From Alkaliflexus imshenetskii DSM 15055 (lineage in GTDB: Bacteria; Bacteroidota; Bacteroidia; Bacteroidales; Marinilabiliaceae): a DNA stretch of 64,000 nucleotides. The stretch covers positions 398,396-462,395 of the forward strand of contig NZ_KI912105.1 of NCBI RefSeq assembly GCF_000517065.1, written 5' to 3'. Shown one piece after another: positions 45,925 through 55,062 of the stretch (the stretch's first letter is position 1; each line of letters opens with the position of its first letter). The position numbers and the translations under genes were made by a program. The notes below the pieces were generated by a model. It did not search any database. It was given only the letters and a program-made list of their open reading frames with translations, and had not been told where the DNA came from.

Positions 45925-46656
45925 TTATGAAATTAAGTGGGCACCCGAATCACAAAAAATAATCTGTCCGGTTACCGAACTGTTTGAAACAAGAAAATAG
46001 GCACTATCTGCCAAATTATCAAGAGAGACGGTTGATTTTAGCGGAGTATTCTCTGATACACGTTGCAAATGGCTATTGTCAGCACCCGGAGGCGGCAACA
46101 CTGGACCTGGCGCTACGGCATTCACACGCACATCTGGCGCCCACTCAAGTGCAGCCATTTGGGTAAGATGCATCAGCGCTTTTTTTGCGATGGCGTATGC
46201 CGCATGTGACGAATTGTGATTGGTTACGCGTGTGTCCAGAATGTTGATTATACATCCAGATTTAAACCTGTTATAAAACGCCTGCATCAGAAAAAATGGC
46301 GCATCAAGGTTAATCACCATCTGGCGGCGGTATAGTTCGTATGGCGTCTCACTAAGCTGGGCAGCCTCAAACACAGATGCATTGTTTATGAGCACATCGA
46401 TGGATGAAATACCTTCTGGCAATGTATCAAAGAGCTGTTGAGCAGCAGCAATGGGGTTGCTCAAATCTGCTTTCACAACGGGGAAAAGCGCTTGTGGATA
46501 CTTTTCTGACAATCCTGAAGCCAACACCTTTGCAGCATCAAAATTGCTATTGCAATGCAATATAACATTATACCCCCTGAATGCAAACAACTCAGCCAGA
46601 GCCTTTCCAACTCTCACTGCAGCGCCGGTTATGAGAACTGTTTGTGACATATACAA
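45925..46656 (-). CDS. FolM-like short-chain pteridine reductase
   Basis: 243 residues, SDR fold: ITGAAVRVGKALAELF (nucleotide binding; GxxxRxG-like), LINNASVF, catalytic Tyr in HAAYAIAKKALMHL, VNAVAPGPVLPP, and a C-terminal DSGAHLIS. This pattern resembles FolM, which reduces dihydromonapterin and can act as an alternative dihydrofolate reductase. A general SDR role is possible, but the neighbours (FolX-like, FolK) favour pterin reduction. It is first gene of the operon. Confidence 0.75.
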   Translation of the reverse strand: MYMSQTVLITGAAVRVGKALAELFAFRGYNVILHCNSNFDAAKVLASGLSEKYPQALFPVVKADLSNPIAAAQQLFDTLPEGISSIDVLINNASVFEAAQLSETPYELYRRQMVINLDAPFFLMQAFYNRFKSGCIINILDTRVTNHNSSHAAYAIAKKALMHLTQMAALEWAPDVRVNAVAPGPVLPPPGADNSHLQRVSENTPLKSTVSLDNLADSAYFLVSNSSVTGQIIFCDSGAHLIS

Positions 46657-47077
46657 TCATTTATTATGCGATTTGACCAAACCCAAAAATTAACCATACG
46701 TTCGATCAAAAAATGTGTACTCATATAAACTGGTAAAGATTAAGAACGAAATTTTGAAGCAACTGTTTAGAATTGTATCAAAATAATTTTTGGAGTCCTA
46801 TTTCTGTTGATGTATTATTTAAAAGTAATAAAATTACAATTCCCTTGATGGCCAATTAAAACATTCAATAGAAGTAATTGAAATCACATAATTTTAAAAG
46901 GGATTAATAATACTGAGAAAATCACAAATATAGAGACACAAAACAAACCTTAAAACACTCTGAGAAAGGCAATTTGCCTACCATGAATATGGGATATAAA
47001 TATGCAATATTTTGTGAAACAGATATTGCCTTCGCCTCCATGTTGATATAACTTGCGGTAATTTAAATTCAAATTAC
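46657..47077. other. Divergent intergenic region, 421 bp
   Basis: No gene is seen. AGGCAATTTGCCT (46967-46979) is a 13-nt palindrome with 6-nt arms about 100 bp before the hybrid regulator and may be an operator; it is short enough to be chance. Confidence 0.35.
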
Positions 47078-48961
47078 ATGGATTTTTTTACCTGTCAGTT
47101 GCTGGATGAGTTTAACTGGATGGATTGGAGCAGTTTTGCAGCTATTCCATTTATTGACGGTATGTCGGCCATTGACAATCGAGTGCATTTATTGCTGAAT
47201 ATCCCTCACTGGCAAAATGAATGGTTGTATGCAATTGTACCCATTGTGTCAATCGCCATCCTTTATTACATCAGACGGATTGAGATTTCACGTATCAATC
47301 TAAGAAGCAACATCAAGCAGGCCGAAACAGAAACTCGCAGGTTAAAAGAGCTGGATCAGATAAAATCACAGTTTTTTGAGAATATCTCACATGAGTTGCG
47401 TACTCCTTTAACATTGATAAAAGGACCGCTGGAACAAATTATACAGGAAAATAGAGATCCTGACAAAACAGCAACCCTTCAGCTAATACATTCAAACACC
47501 CAAAAAATTTTGCATCAGATTAACCAACTGCTGGATTTATCAAAACTTGAAAGTGGCGACTACAAAGTGTCCGTTTCAAAAGGTAACATCGTATATTTTC
47601 TGCAGGGATTGGTCATGTCATTTGCATCGCTGGCAGAGCATAAAGAACAGTCTCTCTCATTCAACATCAGTGGCATAGATAATTTACCTGCCCTTAACCG
47701 GAAATTTTATTATGACCGCGACATCATCGAAAAAATCATTAACAATCTGCTTTCCAACGCCATTAAATTCACCCAAAAAAACGGCAGAATAGCACTCTGC
47801 ATATCTGAATTGCCATCATTGGGAAGCGAAGGTATGCTCGAGATTGTAGTGGAAGACAGCGGCATTGGCATTCCGGCCGATAAGCTGCCGTATATTTACA
47901 ACAGATTTTACCGGGTAGGCCACCCGACCCATCAATATCAGGAAGGATCAGGAATTGGGCTTGCTTTTGTGAAAGAACTGGTGCGTGTACACCATGGTGA
48001 GATAACTGCATTTAGCGAAGAAGGCAAAGGCACTTCGTTTAAAATACACCTGCCTTTAGGCATAAAAAACTATTGCCGTGAACAGATAACTTGTAAACAA
48101 TCACCACTTACACGTTCACGATTAGTGAATCAATCAAAAAGTCAGCACAACAACAACACAAACAACGATAAGAATCTGCTCGTCAATGAAATGCCAATCA
48201 TTCTGGTAGTTGAAGATCATGAAGAAGTAAGTCAATACATTCACGATTGTCTTCGAAAACATTTTAACATTATCATAGCCGAATCAGCTTTGGATGCGCT
48301 TGAACTGGCAAAGAATAAAATACCTGATTTAATTATCAGTGATGTGATGATGCCCGGGAAAGATGGCTTCTCATTTTGCAAGGAGATAAAATCAAATGAT
48401 GCAACCAGCCACATTCCGCTTATGTTACTCACGGCCAAAGCCACCAATGAAGATAAAATTCAGGGATTAAAGAATGGTGCAGACGATTATCTGACAAAAC
48501 CATTTAATCCGGGTGAGTTGCTGTTACGAGCCAGCAACCTCATTGAAAGCCGTAGGCTATTGAAACAAAAATTCAACAAAAACACCATCATAAAACCGGG
48601 AGAAATATCCGTTACGCCGCGCGACAAGTTGTTTATTGAGAAATTGATAGCGGTGATTGAACTCAACATGTCCAACGAAAAATTCTCTGTTGCCGATCTG
48701 GCCAGAGAGGCCGGCATGAGCCAATCACAAATACACCGCAAGTTAAAAGCTGTAATTGGTCAAACAGCCATACAGTTTATCCGTTCCATACGCATGGGTC
48801 ACGCCAAAAAACTTCTCGAACACAACAGCGGTAACATTACCGACATAGCCTACATGGTAGGATACAGCGATCCGGGCTATTTTTCAAAATCTTATCTGGC
48901 CTTTTTTGGTCACCTGCCATCAGAAGCAATAAAAAGAAATTCAGCCACAGCACAACAATGA
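47078..48961 (+). CDS. Hybrid two-component regulator without periplasmic sensor
   Basis: 627 residues. One transmembrane segment (about 48-66) precedes the short linker found at the end of Bacteroidota hybrid sensors. HisKA has H105 in ENISHELRTPL. HATPase motifs follow (NNLLSNAIKFT, DSGIGIP, GSGIGLAFV), then a receiver with D422 in LIISDVMMPGKDG. An AraC helix-turn-helix domain closes the protein (FSVADLAREAGMSQSQIHRKL, ITDIAYMVGYSDPGYFSKSY). The large beta-propeller/Y_Y_Y sensor region of these proteins is missing; only about 45 residues precede the membrane helix. Targets are unknown. Confidence 0.9.
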   Translation: MDFFTCQLLDEFNWMDWSSFAAIPFIDGMSAIDNRVHLLLNIPHWQNEWLYAIVPIVSIAILYYIRRIEISRINLRSNIKQAETETRRLKELDQIKSQFFENISHELRTPLTLIKGPLEQIIQENRDPDKTATLQLIHSNTQKILHQINQLLDLSKLESGDYKVSVSKGNIVYFLQGLVMSFASLAEHKEQSLSFNISGIDNLPALNRKFYYDRDIIEKIINNLLSNAIKFTQKNGRIALCISELPSLGSEGMLEIVVEDSGIGIPADKLPYIYNRFYRVGHPTHQYQEGSGIGLAFVKELVRVHHGEITAFSEEGKGTSFKIHLPLGIKNYCREQITCKQSPLTRSRLVNQSKSQHNNNTNNDKNLLVNEMPIILVVEDHEEVSQYIHDCLRKHFNIIIAESALDALELAKNKIPDLIISDVMMPGKDGFSFCKEIKSNDATSHIPLMLLTAKATNEDKIQGLKNGADDYLTKPFNPGELLLRASNLIESRRLLKQKFNKNTIIKPGEISVTPRDKLFIEKLIAVIELNMSNEKFSVADLAREAGMSQSQIHRKLKAVIGQTAIQFIRSIRMGHAKKLLEHNSGNITDIAYMVGYSDPGYFSKSYLAFFGHLPSEAIKRNSATAQQ

Positions 48962-49333
48962 TTTGGAAAATTGCATTTACAAGTAGCAAAAAAACATTCA
49001 AGCATCTCATCCGAAACATCCTTCCACTTAAAATCGGTCAGCTATTTAAAATTTCAAATATGTTGGCTCAACCAAACTCCATCGCACAAAACAGCAAAAC
49101 AGCTCAAAACAGATGCTATCCATTATAAACAATGATAGGATAATTTATTTCTGCACCACAATGAAACCTTTTGCGCGCAAAGAATCCTCCATACATTCAT
49201 AATCCTTCGCATTGGTTTATTCTCCGGATCAAAAATTTCCTAATAAATGACAAATTTCTCCTCACGCCAGAGGATAGAACAGTCATAGATTTGCCCTGTA
49301 ATTAAAAATAATTCACCCAAAAAAACATGAATC
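48962..49333. other. Intergenic region, 372 bp
   Basis: No gene is seen. TAGATTTG (49286-49293) fits the -7 consensus about 40 bp upstream of the peroxiredoxin, but has no spaced TTG. A small imperfect hairpin lies near 49113-49136. Confidence 0.35.
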
Positions 49334-50062
49334 ATGAAACGTTCTCTATTACTATTTGCAGGCTTATGCCTGATTATGTGCCTGAGTCTGGCTCAGAACA
49401 AAAAAAACGCAGAAACACCTCTGATTGGCTCAGAAGCTCCGGCTTTCACTGCCATCTCAACCCACGGCACACTCAACTTTCCTAATGATTTTGGCGACTT
49501 CTGGAAAATTCTCCTATCCCACCCTAAAGATTTTACGCCGGTTTGTTCATCCGAACTTCTGGAACTGGCTCATCAGCAAAAAGAATATAAAGAACTAGGA
49601 GCCAAACTTATTGTAGTCTCTACCGACAAGCTGGATTCTCACCTACATTGGAAAGCGGCACTTGAAGAGATCAGTTACAAAGGACTCGACCCTGTGAAAA
49701 TCAATTTCCCGTTGGTTGATGATCATCAGTATGTAATCTCAAAAAGTTACGGTATGATTCATTCACAAGCCAGTCTTGAAGAGAATATCAGAGGTGTTTT
49801 CATCATCGACCCCGACAATAAAGTACGAGCCATCTACTTTTATCCCATGGAAGTGGGGCGAAATATGGAAGAATTAAAACGAACCCTTATTGCCCTGCAG
49901 ACCAACTACCGGAATCAGATGGCATTAACACCCGCCAACTGGCAACCAGGCGAAGATGTAATGGTTCCTTTTCTTAAGGATGAGGAGCTGGCAGAGCTAG
50001 GTAACGTTGACTCAAAAGTCTATCAGAAAGCATGGTTTATGTCGTATACTACCGAATATTAA
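49334..50062 (+). CDS. Exported 1-Cys-type peroxiredoxin
   Basis: 242 residues. A signal peptide (about 1-21) is followed by an AhpC/TSA domain with the peroxidatic C71 in P64-K-D-F-T-P-V-C. The ending (LTPANWQPGEDVMVPF) fits the Prx6/1-Cys group. Export of this group is less usual than cytosolic residence, so a periplasmic peroxide defence is suggested. No partner reductase is adjacent. Confidence 0.88.
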   Translation: MKRSLLLFAGLCLIMCLSLAQNKKNAETPLIGSEAPAFTAISTHGTLNFPNDFGDFWKILLSHPKDFTPVCSSELLELAHQQKEYKELGAKLIVVSTDKLDSHLHWKAALEEISYKGLDPVKINFPLVDDHQYVISKSYGMIHSQASLEENIRGVFIIDPDNKVRAIYFYPMEVGRNMEELKRTLIALQTNYRNQMALTPANWQPGEDVMVPFLKDEELAELGNVDSKVYQKAWFMSYTTEY

Positions 50063-50075
50063 ACCAATAAAACAG

Positions 50076-50116
50076 ACGCAGAGATTAAAATCACTTTCCG
50101 ATTTTGATCTCTGCGT
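50076..50116. terminator. Bidirectional terminator between convergent genes
   Basis: ACGCAGAGATTAAAATC (50076-50092) pairs with GATTTTGATCTCTGCGT (50100-50116) with one G-U, around a 7-nt loop. It lies between the peroxiredoxin and fRMsr genes. Confidence 0.85.
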
Positions 50117-50149
50117 TTATATTCATACAATTATTTAATCCCTATGTTG

Positions 50150-50614
50150 TTAGGCCCGATAAACCAACTGCACAATTTTTTCGAGATGAATGCGATCCAC
50201 ATCGTCAAACTGTGATAACTCCCTACTGTCAACATCTAAAACCGCCACCACGCTGCCGCTATGATTGCGCACCGGAACTACAATTTCGGACTGGCTTAGT
50301 GGAGAACAGGCGATATGCCCCGGGAAATCATGCACATTAGGCACCACCACACTCTTTCCTGTGTTAATGCCGGCCCAACAAACACCGGTGTCCTTCTTCA
50401 ACTTAAGACATGCTACAGGTCCCTGATAAGGTCCAACCACCAAGTCATCCCCATCCAAAAAATAGAACCCTGTCCAGAAATAACCTTTCATTTTGTGGTG
50501 CAACAATGCGCTGATGGTGGCCATTCGTGAATACGGATTGTTGGTGGCGCCTATAAGCTGCTCAATCTGTGTGTAGATACGGGTGTATCTCTCTGCTTTG
50601 GTGTTATTACTCAT
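50150..50614 (-). CDS. msrC: Free methionine-(R)-sulfoxide reductase, GAF type
   Basis: 154 residues of a GAF domain. All three cysteines of the fRMsr active site are present: C69 (GPVACLKL), C79 (GVCWAGI) and C103 (HIACSPL), with SEIVVPV and VLDVDS following. It reduces free methionine-R-sulfoxide in the cytosol. The other sulfur and redox genes in the window fit this role. Confidence 0.9.
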   Translation of the reverse strand: MSNNTKAERYTRIYTQIEQLIGATNNPYSRMATISALLHHKMKGYFWTGFYFLDGDDLVVGPYQGPVACLKLKKDTGVCWAGINTGKSVVVPNVHDFPGHIACSPLSQSEIVVPVRNHSGSVVAVLDVDSRELSQFDDVDRIHLEKIVQLVYRA

Positions 50615-50765
50615 ATATAAATTAAGAATTAGACCTAGTGATAATAAACAAATGCGAATGCACTACGCAATTGAAGCATACAGCGCATTAGCGTGCGACG
50701 GGCTATATGCCGTAAGCCTGCAAAAACGAAGGTTCTAATGTATCAAAAGCCACAATAATAAACAA

Positions 50766-50795
50766 CAGCCGGTTTCAGAAAACTAAAACCGGCTG
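50766..50795 (-). terminator. Terminator hairpin downstream of the sigma factor
   Basis: CAGCCGGTTT (50766-50775) and AAACCGGCTG (50786-50795) form a perfect 10-bp stem with a 10-nt loop. On the minus strand a T-rich tract (TTGTTTATTATT) follows. It lies about 90 nt after the sigma factor stop. Confidence 0.7.
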
Positions 50796-50886
50796 CCCAC
50801 TCATCTACTAAACCTAAACCCAAAACTATCTATTCTATCATTTAAGCACTCAATTGCTTGTTTTGTTCAAAAAAAATGTCACAAAA

Positions 50887-51405
50887 TTAATTAACGTAAT
50901 TGCCTTCGCTGTCGCGCAACATCTCCTGAAGTTTCTTTCTGGTAAAGAAAATGCGACTCTTCACAGTACCAATCGGTAAATCCAGATGTTCAGCAATCTC
51001 TTTATACTTATACCCATCGGTATGCATTTTAAAGGGAATCCGAAACTCGTCTTCAAGCTTATCTATGTAACGGTTCATTTCCACCACACTTTGCACCATT
51101 TCAGGTGTCTCCGATGCGTAATTTTGTCTGTATGCAACTTTAAAAGCGTCATCAGTCCCATCAAAAGTATTTCTTGTTTTCTGGTTCCGACGATAGTTGT
51201 TGATAAAAGTATTCTTCATAATGGTAAACACCCATGCCTTGAAGTTGGTGTTTGCCGTAAACTGATTGCGGTAAGTTAACGCCTTCAGTATGGTTTCCTG
51301 CAACAAATCCCTTGCATCTTCATCATTTGATGTTAGGCTTAATGCGAAATAAAGTAACTTATCCTGCAATCCAAGCAGGCGATTGTTAAATTGAATCGTT
51401 GTCAT
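50887..51405 (-). CDS. ECF-type RNA polymerase sigma factor
   Basis: I use the ATG at 51405 (172 residues, starting MTTIQFNNRLLGLQ); an upstream in-frame start adds 19 residues with no family match. Region 2 (LLYFALSLTSNDEDARDLLQETILKALTYRNQF, NFKAWVFTIMKNTFINNYRR) and region 4 (YKYKEIAEHLDLPIGTVKSRIFFTRKKLQEML) are clear. No anti-sigma gene is next to it. Target genes are unknown. Confidence 0.93.
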   Translation of the reverse strand: MTTIQFNNRLLGLQDKLLYFALSLTSNDEDARDLLQETILKALTYRNQFTANTNFKAWVFTIMKNTFINNYRRNQKTRNTFDGTDDAFKVAYRQNYASETPEMVQSVVEMNRYIDKLEDEFRIPFKMHTDGYKYKEIAEHLDLPIGTVKSRIFFTRKKLQEMLRDSEGNYVN

Positions 51406-51731
51406 GGCTGATGGTTTTTGTTTGATTTTTGTATAACAAATATACGCAAACCATAAACACATGCAAATTATTTCGACACTTTTTTTTCATTTAATTAGAC
51501 TGTTTCTAAATAAGAATTATTCCATTATATTAATATACAATTATTTACAAGAGATGTCAAGTGCTTTTCTAAATTAATTGTTAAGATTGAACAAAAATAA
51601 CGTTAAACAAAAAGACTCTGAGTCTCAACACATTTTAAAGAGTTGATTATCCGCAATTAATGTCACTATATTGGAAAAAACTAATAATTTTGCAGTGCAG
51701 TAAGACAAATTTAATCTAAACCGAAACCATA
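51406..51731. other. Divergent intergenic region, 326 bp
   Basis: No gene is seen. TAATTTTG at 51685-51692 fits the -7 consensus for the PLP gene. A 13-nt odd palindrome, AGACTCTGAGTCT (51613-51625), is a possible operator. Confidence 0.4.
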
Positions 51732-52970
51732 ATGCAACATATTTCTTCCAAACTTATACATGGCATTCCGGACAACTCAGACAATATTAACCACCGCAGC
51801 TTAAAAACGCCCATTTATGAAACCGCTTCCTTTGATTTTGAAACAACGGAAGAGATGGAAAGCGCATTTAAAGGCGAATCAGATGCCTTTACCTATTCCC
51901 GAATTACGAACCCCACCGTATCTGAACTGGAAAAGCGCCTGAAACTGTTCGGTGGTGCTGCGCATTGCTTATGTGTCAGCTCTGGTATGGCTGCCATTTC
52001 AAATGTGTTTGTCACGCTTTGTGCTTCGGGGGATAACATCATCACCTCTAAATATTTGTTTGGCAACACCTGGTCGTTTTTTGCAAAAACATTGAAATCG
52101 TTTGGCGTTGAAGCGAGGTTTGTGGATATGGAAGACACAAAAGCACTGCATCAGCACATAGATAAAAACACAAGGGCCATCTTTTTGGAGTTGCCTACAA
52201 ACCCACAACTCATCCTTTTTGATGTAAAATCAATTGCCGCCATTGCGCAACAGCATAACATTCCTTTAGTTGTCGACAACACCGTTCTTACCCCGTATTT
52301 ATTCAATTGCAGCAATTACGGTGTTGACATAGAGGTTTTCTCCAACACTAAATTTATATCAGGAGGTGCCACCTCGATTGGCGGAGCCATACTCGTTCAC
52401 AATTCAGAAAAATGGTCGCACATACCGAAACTCACTCAAGATTACCAGAAATGGGGTTCACAAGCATTTTATAAGCGTCTGTATAAAGAAATCTTCCGAA
52501 ACCTGGGAGCTTGTTTATCGCCCAACAGCGCCTATTTGCAGTTATTGGGACTAGAAACCATCACGCTGCGTATTGACAAGGTATGTGACAACACCTTAGC
52601 TGTCACCAACTTTCTGGCAAACCATCCAAATGTAAAACAAACAAACAGCCCGTTGCTACCTGATAGTACGTATCATGATAGAGCAAATGAACTTACTGGT
52701 GGAAAAACAGGATGCCTTATCAATTTTGAACTGGAGAATAAAACGACCTGTTACCGCTTTATGGACGCTCTTAAAATGATACGGCGTGGCACAAACTTCT
52801 GCGACAATAAATCGATGATAATCCATCCCGCATCAACCATATACTGGGATTTAACGGTTAGCGAAAAAGAAGAGATGCGCATCAGCGAAGGAATGATTCG
52901 CCTATCGGTTGGGCTGGAGAATGTTCAGGACATTATTGATGACATAAACCAAGCTCTGAAACATTGCTAA
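51732..52970 (+). CDS. Cys/Met-metabolism PLP enzyme, sulfhydrylase or lyase
   Basis: 412 residues, same superfamily as metY at 16233 but clearly different. Motifs: TYSRITNPT, CVSSGMAAISNVF, VVDNTVLTPYLF, and PLP-binding K207 in SNTKFISGGATSIGG. It could be an O-acetyl- or O-succinylhomoserine sulfhydrylase, or methionine gamma-lyase; sequence alone does not decide. The presence of two paralogues suggests distinct substrates or regulation. The gene ends in a long hairpin. Confidence 0.85.
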   Translation: MQHISSKLIHGIPDNSDNINHRSLKTPIYETASFDFETTEEMESAFKGESDAFTYSRITNPTVSELEKRLKLFGGAAHCLCVSSGMAAISNVFVTLCASGDNIITSKYLFGNTWSFFAKTLKSFGVEARFVDMEDTKALHQHIDKNTRAIFLELPTNPQLILFDVKSIAAIAQQHNIPLVVDNTVLTPYLFNCSNYGVDIEVFSNTKFISGGATSIGGAILVHNSEKWSHIPKLTQDYQKWGSQAFYKRLYKEIFRNLGACLSPNSAYLQLLGLETITLRIDKVCDNTLAVTNFLANHPNVKQTNSPLLPDSTYHDRANELTGGKTGCLINFELENKTTCYRFMDALKMIRRGTNFCDNKSMIIHPASTIYWDLTVSEKEEMRISEGMIRLSVGLENVQDIIDDINQALKHC

Positions 52971-52972
52971 AC

Positions 52973-53018
52973 TATGCAGAATTACCAGTATCATTGAACC
53001 TACTGGTAATTCTGCATA
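52973..53018. terminator. 18-bp perfect hairpin between convergent genes
   Basis: TATGCAGAATTACCAGTA (52973-52990) and TACTGGTAATTCTGCATA (53001-53018) form a perfect 18-bp stem with a 10-nt loop, 3 bp after the stop codon. There is no clear T-tract, so it may act partly as a 3' stabiliser. Confidence 0.75.
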
Positions 53019-53056
53019 CCAATTCAAGTATCACCTGGCAATTTGTTGTTTCGGCA

Positions 53057-53947
53057 CTATTTCTCCTTTTCCAACCTTTTACGTGCATCTTCCAATCGAT
53101 CCAGGTCTTCCTGGCTCATCTTAGGATAGTGCAATGGCAGCTCATTTAGTTTATTCATTATAATATTGCTCACCGCCATACGCATAAACCATTTTTTATC
53201 GGCAGGAATCACATACCACGGGGCATAATCGGTACTGGTGTTAGATAACAACTCTGAATAAGCATGCATATATTTATCCCAGTGCTGTCGCTCTTCCACA
53301 TCCGATTTTGAGAACTTCCAGTTTCGGGAAGGATCCTCGATACGTCTCATGAATCGTTTTTTCTGCTCTTCCTTTGAAACGTTGAGAAAAAACTTTAAAA
53401 TGACGGTTCCGTTTTCGTGCAGGTGACGCTCAAACGAGTTAATCTGCCTGAAACGTGTTTGCCAAAACGCCTCATCTACATGCATGGGATCTTGCACATC
53501 CGGCAGTTGCTGTTTTAAAAGAAATTCGGGGTGAACCCGCACAACAAGTGCTTCTTCATAATAGGAGCGGTTGAAAATACCAATCATACCACGTTCGGGT
53601 AACCGCTTATAAATCCGCCACATATAATCATGATCGAGCTCTTCGGCTGATGGGGTTTTAAAACTAACAACCTGGGTTCCTTGCGGATTTACACCTGACA
53701 TCACATTCTTGATGGTTCCATCCTTACCTGCAGCATCCATGGCCTGAAATAATATCAGAACAGAATATCGGTTATGGGCATACAACTTATCCTGCAGCAT
53801 ACGCATCATCTCTATATTGGATGCCAATTCTTCGGCTGCTTGCTGTTTATCAGCCAGTCCTGCCGAATATTCTGTAGAAAAATCTGATACTTTAACGGTT
53901 GCCCCCGGGCTAACTAGCAACTTTTGATCTAAATCCAATCGAATCAT
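53057..53947 (-). CDS. ppk2: PPK2-family polyphosphate kinase/phosphotransferase
   Basis: I use the ATG at 53947 (296 residues, MIRLDLDQKLL); an upstream in-frame start adds 43 unlikely residues. The Walker A region is DAAGKDGT (71-78), with GIFNRSYYEEALVVRVHPEFL and the lid-type segment FLNVSKEEQKKRFMRRIEDPSRNWKFS. By family it transfers phosphate between polyphosphate and nucleotides; whether AMP, ADP or both is not clear. A VTC-type polymerase lies about 9 kb away. Confidence 0.93.
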   Translation of the reverse strand: MIRLDLDQKLLVSPGATVKVSDFSTEYSAGLADKQQAAEELASNIEMMRMLQDKLYAHNRYSVLILFQAMDAAGKDGTIKNVMSGVNPQGTQVVSFKTPSAEELDHDYMWRIYKRLPERGMIGIFNRSYYEEALVVRVHPEFLLKQQLPDVQDPMHVDEAFWQTRFRQINSFERHLHENGTVILKFFLNVSKEEQKKRFMRRIEDPSRNWKFSKSDVEERQHWDKYMHAYSELLSNTSTDYAPWYVIPADKKWFMRMAVSNIIMNKLNELPLHYPKMSQEDLDRLEDARKRLEKEK

Positions 53948-54139
53948 AACTTGAAGTTTTGTTGATAAAAGAATTACTTCCTGCATCAGAAAGAAGAAAT
54001 TGAGGTAGCGTATAATTGGCCGAAAACGGAATTTCCGCAAAACAGAAAGATAGGCAATGGCACTTTTGGCGCACACAAAAGCGCCACCAATCTCAACAAG
54101 TTAATAAATTCCTGAAAAAAATAAAAATAGATGTTACCG

Positions 54140-54748
54140 TTAACCAAACACTGTAAGCAGAAAAGGAACAAGAAGAGGAACAAGCAATGACAAAACAACA
54201 CCTGTAAAAATAGCTACTACAGAAAGGTCTTTACCTGAATAACGAACAACCACCGGAAGTGTGGTATCCATTGCTGTTGCACCGCCTGCGGCAATGGTCG
54301 CATATCGGCCGAAAAACCTAACCAGAAGTGGTGCAAATGCCAACGTTAATACTTCGCGGATGATATTGGCAAGCAACGCTACAACGCCAAGCTCCTGACC
54401 ACTCATCTGGGCAATTAAAACAGCCGACAACGAATAGTAACCGAAACCTGCGCCTACCGCCATTGCTTGTGCCACACTTATATGATATAGCCAATAAGAG
54501 ACCACTGCGGTGGCCGATAGCGAGCCAACTATTACTGATAGTGGCACCAGAATCACATGCCAGTTTATCCTTTTAAACAGTGACCGAAAGGATGGATCAC
54601 TGCCTACGCTAATCCCAACAATAAACATCAACAAGTATAGAGCCCATGCTGAAAGGTCAGACTCAACAAACCAAATGGGCAACTTCAGGAAATAGGCGAT
54701 GACTATACCAACAACAAAATAGAGTAATATCAAAAGACTGCTTTTCAT
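54140..54748 (-). CDS. LysO-family exporter, C-terminal half as a separate protein
   Basis: I start at the ATG at 54748 (202 residues, MKSSLLILLYFVVG); a start 45 bp upstream would overlap the preceding gene. It holds the core of the LysO (DUF340/YbjE) lysine exporter: SDLSAWALYLLMFIVGISVGSD, GAGFGYYSLSAVLI, IIREVLTLAFAPLLVRFFG, and GGATAMDTTLPVVVRYSG. In E. coli one protein of about 300 residues includes the N-terminal part, which is encoded separately just upstream here. Confidence 0.87.
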   Translation of the reverse strand: MKSSLLILLYFVVGIVIAYFLKLPIWFVESDLSAWALYLLMFIVGISVGSDPSFRSLFKRINWHVILVPLSVIVGSLSATAVVSYWLYHISVAQAMAVGAGFGYYSLSAVLIAQMSGQELGVVALLANIIREVLTLAFAPLLVRFFGRYATIAAGGATAMDTTLPVVVRYSGKDLSVVAIFTGVVLSLLVPLLVPFLLTVFG

Positions 54749-54783
54749 TACCTGCGTATGATAAAAACATTGTAAAAAAAAGA

Positions 54784-55062
54784 TCACATCCATCGCTTAA
54801 AAGCAAGGGTAACCAATCGAATAGTTACCAGACTTCCTGTTAAAGCGGCTAAAGCCAATACCAATGCCTGAAACCCCAATGTTGGTATATTGTCGATAAT
54901 GGCAGCATCACTGCCCACCGAGATGCCAAGAAAAAACAATAACACGTAAACGGCCCACATCATAAGTCGATTGCATATGTGATGAATTTTCGGTTTTCCG
55001 AGAAGCATACGACCCACAATGATTCCAACCAAAAACAACCCAAGTACAATAAGAATGCTCAT
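54784..55062 (-). CDS. LysO-family exporter, N-terminal half as a separate protein
   Basis: 92 residues with about three transmembrane helices (LIVLGLFLVGIIVGRML; MWAVYVLLFFLGISVGSD; ALVLALAALTGSLVTI). It matches the N-terminal segment of LysO and lies 35 bp upstream of the C-terminal half, so the two should assemble into one lysine exporter. Both frames are intact; a split form is known in some bacteria, so it need not be a mutation. Confidence 0.85.
   Translation of the reverse strand: MSILIVLGLFLVGIIVGRMLLGKPKIHHICNRLMMWAVYVLLFFLGISVGSDAAIIDNIPTLGFQALVLALAALTGSLVTIRLVTLAFKRWM

Noticed and set aside
53948-54076. 43-residue N-terminal extension of PPK2
   Set aside because: It is hydrophobic and basic without family match; the ATG at 53947 gives the usual PPK2 start.
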